Assembly: GCA_016278505.1 (NCBI GenBank)
Contig: JADQBQ010000011.1
Coordinates: 1-63,272, forward strand
Length of the DNA: 63,272 bases
Reading direction: 5' to 3'
Origin: Clostridiales bacterium
GTDB lineage: Bacteria; Bacillota; Desulfotomaculia; Desulfotomaculales; VENG01
The stretch's first letter is position 1. Each line of letters begins with the position of its first letter. The translations under genes were made by a program, and so were the position numbers. Under the pieces are notes generated by a model, which worked only from the letters and a program-made list of their open reading frames with translations, made no database searches and was not told the origin of the DNA. Below, one piece after another: positions 51,738 through 60,817 of this stretch.

Positions 51738-52019
51738 TTAACCGAGTGAAAAACAAGAACATCCACTGCAAGAAATACATAAGCTACTTGAAGGATCCTG
51801 GAATTACAGCTATAATGTTCCATGGAAGTGGATGGAGAACTTCTTCACAAGGCGAGTCAGCGGCCAAGCCGCTTCTCTATATTAGTAAGTTAATAAATTA
51901 ACTGATACATCTCAAAGGGGGGATGTGAAACACCAGTAAGGGCTTCACCTTTTCAAACTTAGTTTGGAAAGTAAATAAGGCTGAAAGGCCAAAAACAAAA
52001 ATCAAGGAGGGAAATAAAT
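51738..52019 (+). promoter_or_regulatory. Long 5' leader of the S-layer-like gene
   Basis: About 275 bases from P2 to the start codon. The last 120 bases have possible small stems: GTGAA..TTCAC (51927-51950), CAAACT..AGTTTG, and GGCTGAAAGGCC, then AAGGAGGG. It may stabilise a very abundant mRNA. No known riboswitch was recognised. Confidence 0.4.
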
Positions 52020-54248
52020 TTGTTTAGAAGCAAAAAGTTTTCACTTTTAATGGCTCTAGTATTTGCTTTCACCGTAATTATGCCGGTGGGCGCAGCATTT
52101 GCTGGCGAAGACAACACCGATATTAGTGGTACCTACAACTATGTAGAGACCGGCGAAGATGTTAAAGGCGGTAATGTGCGCGTTGTATCAGATACTTGGG
52201 AATTTGATACCAATGATGTAGTAGTTCAATTGAGCCTACCAGAAGGCGTTGATTTTACTGATGATGGCGAAGCTGAAGATAGTGTAGGTGATTGGGTATA
52301 TGCTAACTTGGACGGCGGTACTTTCCAGTCACTCGAAAATTACACAGAAAACACTGATTATGAGCTAGTAAATGTAAGCAGTGACTATGTTGAAATTAAG
52401 TTTGTTTCTCCGACTGAAGCTTCCTTTAAAGCTGAATTTGATTTCGGTAAAGCAGTTTCAGACTTAGAAATTGATGATGATTTCACTGGTAACCTGGATG
52501 TAGCGGTTGATGTTATTGGTATTAATACTGGTACTTCAGAATCAATCACATTTACTGATAATGCAGATGTTACTATCGCAAAAGTTTCCGGTGGAGAAGT
52601 AGATGTGGTTGTCGGTGATACCAAGAAGGTTTCCATTGGTGGAAATGAGGAAGTATCCGATATTACATTAGAAGAATCCATGGCGGGTGCTTTCAATAAT
52701 CCTGAAGAGATTAAACTAGAAATTGAAACTGACGGTGTTGAATTTAAGTCCGTAAAAGTAGATAGCTCACGGCTAGATATAAGTCGCATAAATGTTGACA
52801 CGAATGGTGATGAAAGTGATGTTGCATTAACTGATGGTGATGAAATAACTGCTTTTGAAGAGGACAATGAAGTTCTTCGCCTTAAGGTCACAGGTAACTC
52901 AGAGAGCCTGCCTGGCGAAATAGCTTTAGATCCGATTAAACTTGATATTGCTCCGGATGTTAGTGGAGAAATAGAGATATCAATAACCAGTGACGAAGAT
53001 GGTGCTGATATTGACGAGACAGTTACTGTAGCCACTGTAGGCGATGTTACCGCTGAGGTAGCCGACATTGAAGATAATGACTCCACCGCATATGCTGGTC
53101 AAGATACTGATCTGGATGTAAGCTTTGACCTTAAGACAACTGACGGTAGTGATTTTGAGGAAGGCGACATGGTTATCTTTGAGCTAAACAAAGGTAAATT
53201 CGCGAACAAGCCTTCAGTTGATCTTGGCGATGCTGACGATGTAGATTTGTATAATGACGATGCAAGTTTCTATTACACATTCCCCGACGATACAGATGAA
53301 ATTACAGTTGATGAAATCTCTGTAGTTTTAGATAACGATGCTGAAGCCGGTGACCTCACTCTTGCTATTAGTGGAGACTATGGTGATCTTGAAGAGGTCG
53401 TAATTGGTCAGGTTGCTAAGCCCTTTACGGTAACTGCTGATAAAACTGAAATTCTCGCAGAAGCTCTCGGCCAGGATGCCGGTGACATTACCATCACTGA
53501 AGCTGCTGATGGAGCATTTGTAAAGGATCAGCATATCTACGTTGAAATGCCTTCCGGTATTGAGCTCAGTGGTAAGCCTAGCATAGAAGTGACCGAGGGC
53601 AGTGCTGATGCTGATATTGAAGACTATGACGAAGATTTCTTTGTAGTCAAGATTACTGAAGAGAGTAGTAGTGAGCCTAGCACATTACGCGTATATGACC
53701 TGCAATACGATACCGGTAAATTGGCTTTAACTGGTGACGTAGAGCTTGAATTCCGTGGTGACATTGATGAGACACTAAACAACAATCACACAGATTACGG
53801 TGATGCTCTTGGCACAAATGAAGACAAAAAAGTTGAACAAGATGGTGAAGATTGGGAATTTGATGATGAAAGTATCTTTGCAGTTGTTGCTAACGCTTCC
53901 GTAGTTGACCAAAACGCAGTAACTGCTTCCTTCACCGTTGGTGATGAAGGCGTAGCTATCAAGAATGGCCGTACTCTGGTACAGGTTAATCTCTTGACCG
54001 AAGTTCTTGGCCTTCAGAAGAGCTGGGATGCAGCTAGCAAGACTGCATACTTCGTAAAAGACGGTAAGGTTGTAGCATTCCCCATCGGACAAAACGTAAT
54101 CATGATCAACGGTACCGAACTGCCGGTTGATCAAGGCGGCGTAATCATTGATGGTGCAACCTACGCAACCCTGCGCGGTATCCAGGCAGCCTTTGGCGGC
54201 GAATTGACCTGGGACGGCGTAACCAAGACTGCTACCTTTAACTTCTAG
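52020..54248 (+). CDS. S-layer-like secreted protein with copper-amine-oxidase N-fold, paralogue 1
   Basis: A 742-residue, strongly acidic secreted protein. Signal peptide about 1-28, ending AAFAGEDN. Residues about 30-630 are predicted beta-rich repeats full of Asp and Glu with few Cys, as in S-layer proteins. The last 120 residues form a copper-amine-oxidase N-terminal-like domain (NGRTLVQVNLLTEVLGL, KTAYFVKDGKVVAFPIG, ATYATLRGIQAAFGGEL), which is often a wall-binding module in clostridia. It starts TTG 52020 after AAGGAGGG. Paralogue at 57705. Two ECF promoters precede it. Confidence 0.85.
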   Translation: MFRSKKFSLLMALVFAFTVIMPVGAAFAGEDNTDISGTYNYVETGEDVKGGNVRVVSDTWEFDTNDVVVQLSLPEGVDFTDDGEAEDSVGDWVYANLDGGTFQSLENYTENTDYELVNVSSDYVEIKFVSPTEASFKAEFDFGKAVSDLEIDDDFTGNLDVAVDVIGINTGTSESITFTDNADVTIAKVSGGEVDVVVGDTKKVSIGGNEEVSDITLEESMAGAFNNPEEIKLEIETDGVEFKSVKVDSSRLDISRINVDTNGDESDVALTDGDEITAFEEDNEVLRLKVTGNSESLPGEIALDPIKLDIAPDVSGEIEISITSDEDGADIDETVTVATVGDVTAEVADIEDNDSTAYAGQDTDLDVSFDLKTTDGSDFEEGDMVIFELNKGKFANKPSVDLGDADDVDLYNDDASFYYTFPDDTDEITVDEISVVLDNDAEAGDLTLAISGDYGDLEEVVIGQVAKPFTVTADKTEILAEALGQDAGDITITEAADGAFVKDQHIYVEMPSGIELSGKPSIEVTEGSADADIEDYDEDFFVVKITEESSSEPSTLRVYDLQYDTGKLALTGDVELEFRGDIDETLNNNHTDYGDALGTNEDKKVEQDGEDWEFDDESIFAVVANASVVDQNAVTASFTVGDEGVAIKNGRTLVQVNLLTEVLGLQKSWDAASKTAYFVKDGKVVAFPIGQNVIMINGTELPVDQGGVIIDGATYATLRGIQAAFGGELTWDGVTKTATFNF

Positions 54249-54273
54249 AGTTAGCCAGTCAATTAAAGCTTAT

Positions 54274-54306
54274 AAGAGTCCGGGTTCTGATGAACCCGGA
54301 CTCTTT
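54274..54306 (+). terminator. Intrinsic terminator after S-layer-like gene 1
   Basis: AAGAGTCCGGGTTC-TGAT-GAACCCGGACTCTT, a perfect 14-bp stem, followed by TGTAT. Confidence 0.85.
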
Positions 54307-54442
54307 GTATCTAACTGCAAATTAGGCTTAGGAATTGTTATTAATTGGTTCCTTTACTTATGGTGTTGACTTCCCGCTAATCCGTGGTTATACTTAAAAA
54401 GAAATAGTTAACTGGTTTAACTAATTAAGGAGGGATGGCAGT

Positions 54443-55591
54443 TTGCGGCGGATAGTCGTAAATATTACAATTATATTTCTAATGACCTTTTTGTTTGCCG
54501 GGGTTTGTTATGCAGCCGGTGAGGACATGCAGTCGGCGGATAGTGAGCAATCCGGGCTGACGTTATCGGAAACTATGGAGATGGCCCTTATCAAAAGCAT
54601 ACAGTTGGAACAGGCTGAAAAGGATGAGGAGCGGGCTGAGGAGGTTCGGCACGCTTCCAGGAGCGGTTACATACGTGGTGTTGCTAATACTCCCATGACC
54701 GGTGAATTGTATGTAAGTGCATCAGGAGCAGGGGAGCCCTTCTTCCAGTTCTTGAGTGCTGATGCCCAGTGGGGCATCAGTAAAAAGATGCTGGAAATCG
54801 CCAAGGATTCCATCACCCTTCAGGCCAAGAAAGGCTATTTTGATGTACTGCAAAAGCAGCAAAAAGTGGTGAAAGCACAGGTTGAACTGGACAAGGCGCA
54901 AAGGGATTATCGTAGCGCTGCAGCCAGAAAGTCAGTAGGTATGGCCTCGACTTCTCAAGTACAGGGGGCTAAAGCCGCCGTGGAGCAAAAGGCGAGTAAT
55001 TTGGAACAGGCCAGGGCGGACCTGGAAAAGGCATATCGTTCCTTAAATAAATTAATCGGTAATAAGCCCACGGAACGACCGGAATTGGTAACACCCATAG
55101 AATATGAAAAGTTGGAACCACCGGCCCTGGAGAATAAAATAGCCACGGCATTGTCTTCCGATAATAACCCGTACATGTGGGTTAAGGAAGAGAATTATGA
55201 CCTCAGCAAATATACATGGACCTTTGCACAAGTTGAAGAGGCCGGGTTGATTGATACGGAAAAAGCAAATCTCAGTTATCAAGATGCGCAAAAGGATATG
55301 AGAAATACAATCCACGAATTATATGACACTTTAAAGACCCTGGAGGCGTCATACGAGTCTGCAAAACAGGCGGTGACATCCGCTGAGAGTGCACTGGCTA
55401 CGACGCAAGCCATGTTCAATGTGGGCATGGTCACCAAAAGCGAAGTGTTGGAAAAAAAAGCCACCCTGGAAACAGCAAAGGACGGCTTATTAAAAGTTAA
55501 AAGCTTGTATGCCATAACTAAAGAGACCTTTGAAAAACCCTGGCTGGCCGTAACCACAGCCGGAGCAGGGAGTTCAAGCCAAGCCACCTAA
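54443..55591 (+). CDS. TolC-family protein
   Basis: A 382-residue secreted protein with a signal peptide (about 1-25, ending CYAAGED) and long amphipathic helices of the outer membrane efflux (OEP/TolC) type: LTLSETMEMALIKSIQLEQAE, KGYFDVLQKQQKVVKAQVELDKA, AAARKSVGMASTSQVQGAKAA and AMFNVGMVTKSEVLEKKATLE (each cited in part). Two such hairpins are seen, so the repeat structure of TolC is kept, but the beta-barrel strands are not clear. TTG 54443 follows AAGGAGGG. Its role in a spore-forming Firmicute with no obvious outer membrane is unclear; it may span an S-layer. Confidence 0.8.
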   Translation: MRRIVVNITIIFLMTFLFAGVCYAAGEDMQSADSEQSGLTLSETMEMALIKSIQLEQAEKDEERAEEVRHASRSGYIRGVANTPMTGELYVSASGAGEPFFQFLSADAQWGISKKMLEIAKDSITLQAKKGYFDVLQKQQKVVKAQVELDKAQRDYRSAAARKSVGMASTSQVQGAKAAVEQKASNLEQARADLEKAYRSLNKLIGNKPTERPELVTPIEYEKLEPPALENKIATALSSDNNPYMWVKEENYDLSKYTWTFAQVEEAGLIDTEKANLSYQDAQKDMRNTIHELYDTLKTLEASYESAKQAVTSAESALATTQAMFNVGMVTKSEVLEKKATLETAKDGLLKVKSLYAITKETFEKPWLAVTTAGAGSSSQAT

Positions 55592-55615
55592 TTACGTGCC
55601 GGGTTAAATATCATG

Positions 55616-55646
55616 AAGGGGGACAATACTTTGTCCCCCTTTTAAT
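55616..55646 (+). terminator. Intrinsic terminator after the TolC-family gene
   Basis: AAGGGGGACAA-TACT-TTGTCCCCCTT, 11-bp perfect stem, then TTAAT. Confidence 0.85.
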
Positions 55647-55690
55647 AATTCAAGAAAGAACGGTGACAGTCACCAAAACCTTGAATTATT
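55644..55690. repeat. GTGACAGTCAC palindrome (family C), copy 1
   Basis: AATAATTCAAG and CTTGAATTATT flank GGTGACAGTCACC, itself a palindrome. Four more members follow at 60044, 60364, 61204 and 62391. This one stands directly before the ECF-like promoter at 55695. Confidence 0.75.
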
Positions 55691-55694
55691 TTTT

Positions 55695-55723
55695 GGAACA
55701 AATTTCAGATTCCACTCGTCATT
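55695..55723 (+). promoter_or_regulatory. Weak ECF-like promoter of the PKD surface gene
   Basis: GGAAC at 55695 and GTC at 55718 lie exactly 23 bases apart, the same geometry as the three full GGAACTTTT-N12-GTGTCTAA sites, but the remaining bases differ (GGAACAAAT, TCGTCATT). Confidence 0.4.
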
Positions 55724-55760
55724 ACATTAGATATACAATAATTGGGGGGAGTGATAGGCA

Positions 55761-57443
55761 TTGCCTCATCGTACAAAGTTTTTTCTTGTGGTATTATTTC
55801 TTTTTGCCTTAGCGGTGCCGTACGGTGCCGCTAAGGCGTCGGACACCGTAATAGTCAAGGTTGGCAGCACGTATGCCGTGGTGGATGGCACAGGCAGTGA
55901 TTTGCAGGCGGCACCGGCCATAGTCGACGGCACCACCCTTGTACCGCTGCGGTTTATGGCGGAAGCTTTCGGAACAGATGTCTTCTGGAACGCGGGAGAA
56001 AGGGAGATCACCCTGCGCCAGGACAGTAGTGTTATCAAGATGAAGCCCGGCACAGAGAAAGTTATTATTAACGGTGAGGCCAAGACTATTTCCGAGGCAC
56101 CGGTGGTGGAGAACAGTGTTGTGCTGGTACCCCTGCGCTTTTTGGTGGAAAGTTTGAATTTCCAGGTGAGTTTTAAGCCGGCAACCAAGGAAATACATAT
56201 CAACCGCTTGCCACCACCAAACCAGCCGCCGGTTGCCGAATTCACGGTCTTAAATGATACTATAGCCCAGGGGGAGACTGTATATTACACAGATAAAAGC
56301 TATGACCCGGAAGGGGACCAATTGGTAGCAGAAAGCTGGACCGGAAAGGAAAGAGCTTTTTTTGTTCCCGGAGAATATGAGGTGTCTTTGCAGGTTAAGG
56401 ACAGTAAGGGCGCTTGGAGTGAATCTTATACCAGGGTTATCACGGTTACTGATAAGGTGAAGATGGACGAGCTTGCCTATAACCTGGACAACCCTTTACC
56501 CGGACAGCCTTTGAATGTGTCTGACATTCCGGTATTGGACTACAGAACATTGAATCCAGTGGTTATCACCAATAAAGAAAAAGTAATGATTAGTAATAGC
56601 CCGGAAACGGTTTTGCGGGATGGGGTTCTCTTTAGTGATACTTTAAACGGGGACAACCGTTTGTATTACCACCATTTAAACGGTTCAAGTCAAACTAAGG
56701 GTATTTATGTGCTGGCTGTGAACCGGGAAGATGAGCCGGTCAGGCTGAACGTAAAAAGATGGGGCACTGCGGGACCTGCGGACCCCATTTCCGTTGGACG
56801 GGCAGCGGCCTACAGGTACCTGGACTTTAGTGCAATAGATGCGCGTTCTTATGAGTTGCAGCCCGGCGAATGGATGGTGGTGAATGAAGGGGCCGCTAAC
56901 GCCGTCAAACCTAATCAGGCCGTTCACGGCATGTTTGATGTTCATAGTAATGGGGATCTGCAATTCTTGGTGGTGGCCGTAGGCAGTAGACAACAGTTGG
57001 CTGCTTTTGAAAAACTCCCTGTACTTGCTCGGGACGGCAAACACATCGGAGGGACCTTTTTAAGGGCTAACCGGAATGTAGCGGTGCGACTAAATGTCAA
57101 AGAGCCTACCAGACTAGTGGTGGCTGACGGTGAAGAGGACAGGTTTCTCTACGGCAAGGACGGAGAAACCCTAATCCGTAACAAAGGCAATTATGGATTA
57201 AGCTACAAAGTATTTATACAATCGCAATACCGGGTAGGCGTATTATTCTCTCCCCGGGGCGGCGTTTTCGGTGGGGCCGGAGCCTGGGAAGGGGAAGCTT
57301 TTAACCTCCCGAACCAGGGGGTAATGCAACCGGGAGGCTTGGCTATGATCGGTGTCGTAGAACCTGGACAGGAAAAGGTTTTAGAATTTATCCCACCTGC
57401 GGGTTCCTTTCTGCCGGTAAACTTAATTTTCATTCCATTTTAG
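55761..57443 (+). CDS. Secreted copper-amine-oxidase-fold / PKD protein
   Basis: A 560-residue secreted protein. Signal peptide about 1-26 (VVLFLFALAVPYGAAKA). Two copies of the copper-amine-oxidase N-like repeat lie at about 45-150 (VDGTTLVPLRFMAEAFG, VENSVVLVPLRFLVESLN). A PKD-like domain is at about 155-230 (PPVAEFTVLNDTIAQGE, YDPEGDQL). The remaining 330 residues match no family I know. It may bind the wall with the first part and display the rest. TTG 55761 follows GGGGGGAGTG. Not linked by operon to its neighbours. Confidence 0.82.
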   Translation: MPHRTKFFLVVLFLFALAVPYGAAKASDTVIVKVGSTYAVVDGTGSDLQAAPAIVDGTTLVPLRFMAEAFGTDVFWNAGEREITLRQDSSVIKMKPGTEKVIINGEAKTISEAPVVENSVVLVPLRFLVESLNFQVSFKPATKEIHINRLPPPNQPPVAEFTVLNDTIAQGETVYYTDKSYDPEGDQLVAESWTGKERAFFVPGEYEVSLQVKDSKGAWSESYTRVITVTDKVKMDELAYNLDNPLPGQPLNVSDIPVLDYRTLNPVVITNKEKVMISNSPETVLRDGVLFSDTLNGDNRLYYHHLNGSSQTKGIYVLAVNREDEPVRLNVKRWGTAGPADPISVGRAAAYRYLDFSAIDARSYELQPGEWMVVNEGAANAVKPNQAVHGMFDVHSNGDLQFLVVAVGSRQQLAAFEKLPVLARDGKHIGGTFLRANRNVAVRLNVKEPTRLVVADGEEDRFLYGKDGETLIRNKGNYGLSYKVFIQSQYRVGVLFSPRGGVFGGAGAWEGEAFNLPNQGVMQPGGLAMIGVVEPGQEKVLEFIPPAGSFLPVNLIFIPF

Positions 57444-57451
57444 GGAGAAAA

Positions 57452-57486
57452 GAGGGCATGCTTTAACGAGCTGCTCTCTTTTTCTT
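57452..57486 (+). terminator. Probable terminator after the PKD gene
   Basis: AAGAGGGCATGC and GCTGCTCTCTT pair imperfectly around TTTAACGA, followed by TTTTCTTC. Confidence 0.5.
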
Positions 57487-57583
57487 CAGAAGATAATTAT
57501 TTTTACTAACAGAAAGGAATTACATAATTACGTGTTGAAGTATATGTATCAAATAATCAACTGTCTAAAAATTCTTAATATGC

Positions 57584-57603
57584 ATGAATGATTCATCATT
57601 CAT
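57584..57603. promoter_or_regulatory. 20-bp operator-like palindrome before S-layer-like gene 2
   Basis: ATGAATGAT-TC-ATCATTCAT, perfect 9-bp arms with a two-base centre, about 100 bases upstream of the start codon. It could be a binding site for a dimeric regulator. No ECF promoter like those at 51563 or 51709 is seen for this gene. Confidence 0.45.
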
Positions 57604-57704
57604 ATTGCTATTTAAAAGTTGGGAAGGAGGTAATTTGATTACCGTTAAGTGTACCTTAGAGCTTGTTAAGGGTAAAGGCATACTTTTTAAAGGAGGAAAT
57701 CACC

Positions 57705-59948
57705 TTGATTAAAAGTTCCAGATTGTCTCTATTCATGGTCGTCTTGTTTGCTATTAGCGTAATTATGCCGGGGAGTGTCTTTGCAGCAGAGGATAATACC
57801 TCTATCAGCGGAAGTTACGAATATGTAGAAGCAGGGGACGAAGTCTTTTGTGGTGTGGTTCGTGCTGTTTATGATGAATGGGAGGATGGCACTCAGGATA
57901 TTACTGTGCAGCTGACACTGCCTGATGGTGTGGAATTCTCCGATGAACCGTCAACCATGGCGTGGGTTGGAGACCAGGGGACTAAGATTAATTCCGGCAG
58001 TAGTTATTTTGAAGCTGAGTTTAATGGTGTAGATACTGCTTTTAACGTGGAATTTAATTTTGGTTATGATGAAGGAACACAGGAAGAATATGATAGTGGA
58101 GATGTTGCCCTGGATATCGATGATGATTTTTCAGGTAACTTAGAAGTTAGTGTTGAAGTAATAGGACAGGATGGAGATGGCGCCATCCTATGGGCAGATA
58201 GTGCCGACGTGACCATAGCTAAAGTCTCGGGTGGGGAAGTAGACGTAGTTGTAGGAGACAATGAGACTATAGCTATAGGTGACGAGGAAGTTGCGGATAT
58301 TACCTTGGAAGAAGCCACAGCGGGAGCTATTAGTAAAAATGAGTGGATCTTTCTTGAAATTGACACTGATGGCGTGGAGTTTGAATCACTGACGGTGAAT
58401 GAAACAAGAGTTGATGTGAGCGACGGTAATTACAGCAGGGACGACGCCGGCATTGTTTATGATGAAAATGCCAGTCCCGCGCAGACATATTATTTTGACA
58501 AAGACTTTAAAAAATTTGCAGTTCAAGTGCAAAATGTATCGGAAGGTTTACCGGGTGATGTGATGTTCGAAAATATTAAGCTGCAAATTGATCCGGATGT
58601 AAGCGGTGAAATTGAAATGTCTGTGTGGAGCGAAGTGTCTGAGGATGTTGAGGACGAGTCTGTTGTAGTTGCTACAGTTAAAGACAGTGAAATTACAGTA
58701 ACGTCAGATGAAGATACGGGTATGGAAGAGTATATGCGTATTACTGCTATAGGCGAGCTTTGGGAATTAACCCTGGAAAGCAGTGGGGAGTTTGAAGATG
58801 GAGATAAGATAACGGTTACTTTACCCGATAATTTTGAGTTCTATAAGAAGGCCGTCGAAAACTTACCGGTTAATGATTCCAACTTAGTTGACAGTGTAGG
58901 CACATATAACGGTGATCAAAGCTTATGGCTCGAAGTAAATGCCAATGGTGACGGAGAAGATGAAATTGACCTAAAGAATTTATTCGTTGCCGCCCTGCCT
59001 GGAGCGAAATACGGGGACATTAATGTTGAGATTGGCGGAGATGTCGGAACGGCCACGGCAAAGGCAGGTTTTCTTAAGCCGGCAGTGATGATTAAGCCGG
59101 AGCAGACCTATGTGGTAGCACCGGGTTATGGACAACCCGCCGGAAATATCACCTTTACTGAAACAGATGATGATGCCGTCTTTGACGGTATGAACTTGCA
59201 TATGGTGCTTTCGAACGGGGTGGAATTTGCCTCAACTCCAACTGTTAAGGTAAACGGGGAAGAAATTGACGAGGTAAGAGTGGGCCCGGATGAATATGGA
59301 AAAGATGTATGTCAGTTTACAGTGGATAATTCCAGGAGTTCAAAGATTGATACGCTGGTTGTGTCGGACATCAAGTATGATGTTGAAAGTTGGTTTACAG
59401 CAGGGACTATGATTAATGTCAGTCTCGGAGGAAATGACCCTAAGTTAGGCGATACCTTTAATAAACTGTATGAAAGTTACTTGGCATTTGCGGACAAGGG
59501 CTTAGAGGGCCCACCTGCGGACCCCAAATATTGGGATAACTTTCAATTTAATAGTGAAGCTGACGAAGAAATAATTGCTATTCCCAATGCCATCGTGGTT
59601 GACGCAGATCAAGTTAAAGTATCCTTTACCGTAGGCGATGAAGGCGTATACGTAGAAAACGGTAGAACCTTGGTGCAGGTTAACTTGCTGAGCGAAGCTT
59701 TAGGACTCCAAAAGAGCTGGGACTCTGAGACCAAGACTGCATATTTTGTTAAGGACGGAAAGACTGTTGCCTTTCCCATCGGACAAAACAAAGTTACCGT
59801 CGGTAAAGCAGATCTACCTGTTGACCAGGGAGCAAAGATAATCGACGGCAATACTTGCGTAACGCTGCGCGGTCTGGAAATGGCCTTCGGCGGCAAGCTC
59901 ACTTGGAATGGTGAAACCAAGACGGCTACCTTTGTATTTAACAAGTAA
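57705..59948 (+). CDS. S-layer-like secreted protein, paralogue 2
   Basis: 747 residues, same plan as the 52020 gene: signal peptide ending SVFAAEDNTSISG, acidic beta-rich body, and C-terminal copper-amine-oxidase-fold domain (NGRTLVQVNLLSEALGL, KTAYFVKDGKTVAFPIG, CVTLRGLEMAFGGKL). The ends and the block VTIAKVSGGEVDVVVGD are nearly the same in both; the middles have diverged. AAAGGAGGAAA sets the start at TTG 57705; a longer frame from 57663 would lie before it. It probably forms or joins the same surface lattice. Confidence 0.83.
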   Translation: MIKSSRLSLFMVVLFAISVIMPGSVFAAEDNTSISGSYEYVEAGDEVFCGVVRAVYDEWEDGTQDITVQLTLPDGVEFSDEPSTMAWVGDQGTKINSGSSYFEAEFNGVDTAFNVEFNFGYDEGTQEEYDSGDVALDIDDDFSGNLEVSVEVIGQDGDGAILWADSADVTIAKVSGGEVDVVVGDNETIAIGDEEVADITLEEATAGAISKNEWIFLEIDTDGVEFESLTVNETRVDVSDGNYSRDDAGIVYDENASPAQTYYFDKDFKKFAVQVQNVSEGLPGDVMFENIKLQIDPDVSGEIEMSVWSEVSEDVEDESVVVATVKDSEITVTSDEDTGMEEYMRITAIGELWELTLESSGEFEDGDKITVTLPDNFEFYKKAVENLPVNDSNLVDSVGTYNGDQSLWLEVNANGDGEDEIDLKNLFVAALPGAKYGDINVEIGGDVGTATAKAGFLKPAVMIKPEQTYVVAPGYGQPAGNITFTETDDDAVFDGMNLHMVLSNGVEFASTPTVKVNGEEIDEVRVGPDEYGKDVCQFTVDNSRSSKIDTLVVSDIKYDVESWFTAGTMINVSLGGNDPKLGDTFNKLYESYLAFADKGLEGPPADPKYWDNFQFNSEADEEIIAIPNAIVVDADQVKVSFTVGDEGVYVENGRTLVQVNLLSEALGLQKSWDSETKTAYFVKDGKTVAFPIGQNKVTVGKADLPVDQGAKIIDGNTCVTLRGLEMAFGGKLTWNGETKTATFVFNK

Positions 59949-60043
59949 CCAACATTTTAAACGTCTAAATTAACAGAACCTTACCAAAAAACAATTAGTT
60001 AACCATTTGGTTACCTGGTGCGCACTATGATACTGCTGCATCA

Positions 60044-60088
60044 AATAACACAAGTTTTCGGTGCCTGGCACCAAAAACTTGTGTTATT
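60044..60088. repeat. Palindrome related to family C
   Basis: AATAACACAAGTTTT and AAAACTTGTGTTATT flank GGTGCCTGGCACC. Same plan as family C with a different core. It may end the S-layer gene 2 transcript. Confidence 0.65.
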
Positions 60089-60173
60089 GTTCATCTCTAA
60101 CGGGACAAAGGGACAGGTCCGGCGTCCCGTATGTCAACACCAACCAAAGGGAACGTCCCCTTTAGCTGGTGTG

Positions 60174-60350
60174 TTATTCTATATGGTTTTGATTGATGCT
60201 ACATTTTTTTCAAGCCATTGTACCAGTTCTTCTTTTGTTAATTCCCCGGATGCCAGTTTCATCATCATATATGTTTCTTTCTCTGGTCTGAATGAGTTGT
60301 TCATGAAATAAAAGGATAAGCCTTTCAGGCAAAAAGATTATTCTTCTCAT
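60174..60350 (-). pseudogene. Truncated doc copy (internal deletion)
   Basis: The minus strand here matches the two ends of the intact doc gene at 62478-62885 almost base for base. Its middle is deleted: sequence matching about 62576 jumps directly to sequence matching about 62817. One base is also lost near the end (TGGTTTTGATTG against TGGTTTATGATTG). The Fic motif HPFIDGNKR is gone, so it cannot be active. The flanking GCTGGTGTGTTATTC and GTGACAGTCACC are also duplicated. Confidence 0.8.
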
Positions 60351-60363
60351 TTTGCTAAAGTTT

Positions 60364-60396
60364 TAAGTGACAGTCACCAAAAACTTGAATTATTTG
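60364..60396. repeat. Family C palindrome, partial
   Basis: AAGTGACAGTCACC followed by AAAAACTTGAATTATT; the left AATAATTCAAG arm is lost. Around it, at 60137-60170 and 60467-60495, are copies of a second palindrome style, GCCAGGGGGA..TCCCTGTGGC. The 59949-60589 gap holds these, the doc fragment and no other gene. Confidence 0.6.
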
Positions 60397-60589
60397 TATT
60401 GCAGGATCGGTCAGAGGAAAAGAACAATCCCCTCTCCGGGTAAATCCCGCGAGGGGATTTTGAAACCAGCCAGGGGGATGCTCCCTGTGGCAGGTACGGT
60501 CCATGGTCCATAGAGAATACCGGTTTAAACCTTGCTAAAAAAGTATTGAATGGATATACTATGTATAAACAAAAAGGAGGTGGGTAGGC

Positions 60590-60817
60590 GTGTATGTCTC
60601 AAAGTGGGGTAATAGTTTGGGAATTCGTATCCCAGTGACGGTAGCTAAGAAAGTCGGCTTTGTTGAAGGTACTCCGGTTGAGATTGATGTGGAAAACAAT
60701 AGTATTGTTATCCGCCGAAAAAGCTATAGTCTACAAAAACTCCTATCAGAAATTGATACTGACAATCTTCATGATGAGGTGGAAACCGGTGAGCCGGCTG
60801 GACGTGAGATATGGTAA
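60590..60817 (+). CDS. mazE: MazE/AbrB-type antitoxin
   Basis: A 75-residue protein with the SpoVT/AbrB swapped-hairpin fold at the start (VSKWGNSLGIRIPVTVAKKVG) and an acidic toxin-binding tail (EIDTDNLHDEVETGEP); pieces quoted. It would neutralise MazF and repress the pair. GTG 60590 follows AAAGGAGGTGGG. It overlaps mazF by seven bases. Confidence 0.88.
   Translation: MYVSKWGNSLGIRIPVTVAKKVGFVEGTPVEIDVENNSIVIRRKSYSLQKLLSEIDTDNLHDEVETGEPAGREIW

Noticed and set aside
51614-51901. Open frame of 95 codons before the S-layer-like gene
   Set aside because: The ECF promoter P2 lies inside it, there is no ribosome site, and its composition is that of a leader.
51902-52019. c-di-GMP riboswitch in the S-layer leader
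   Set aside because: Small stems exist, but the conserved GEMM words are missing.
60018-60311. Open frame of 97 codons on the plus strand
   Set aside because: It runs through a palindrome and the antisense of the broken doc copy.
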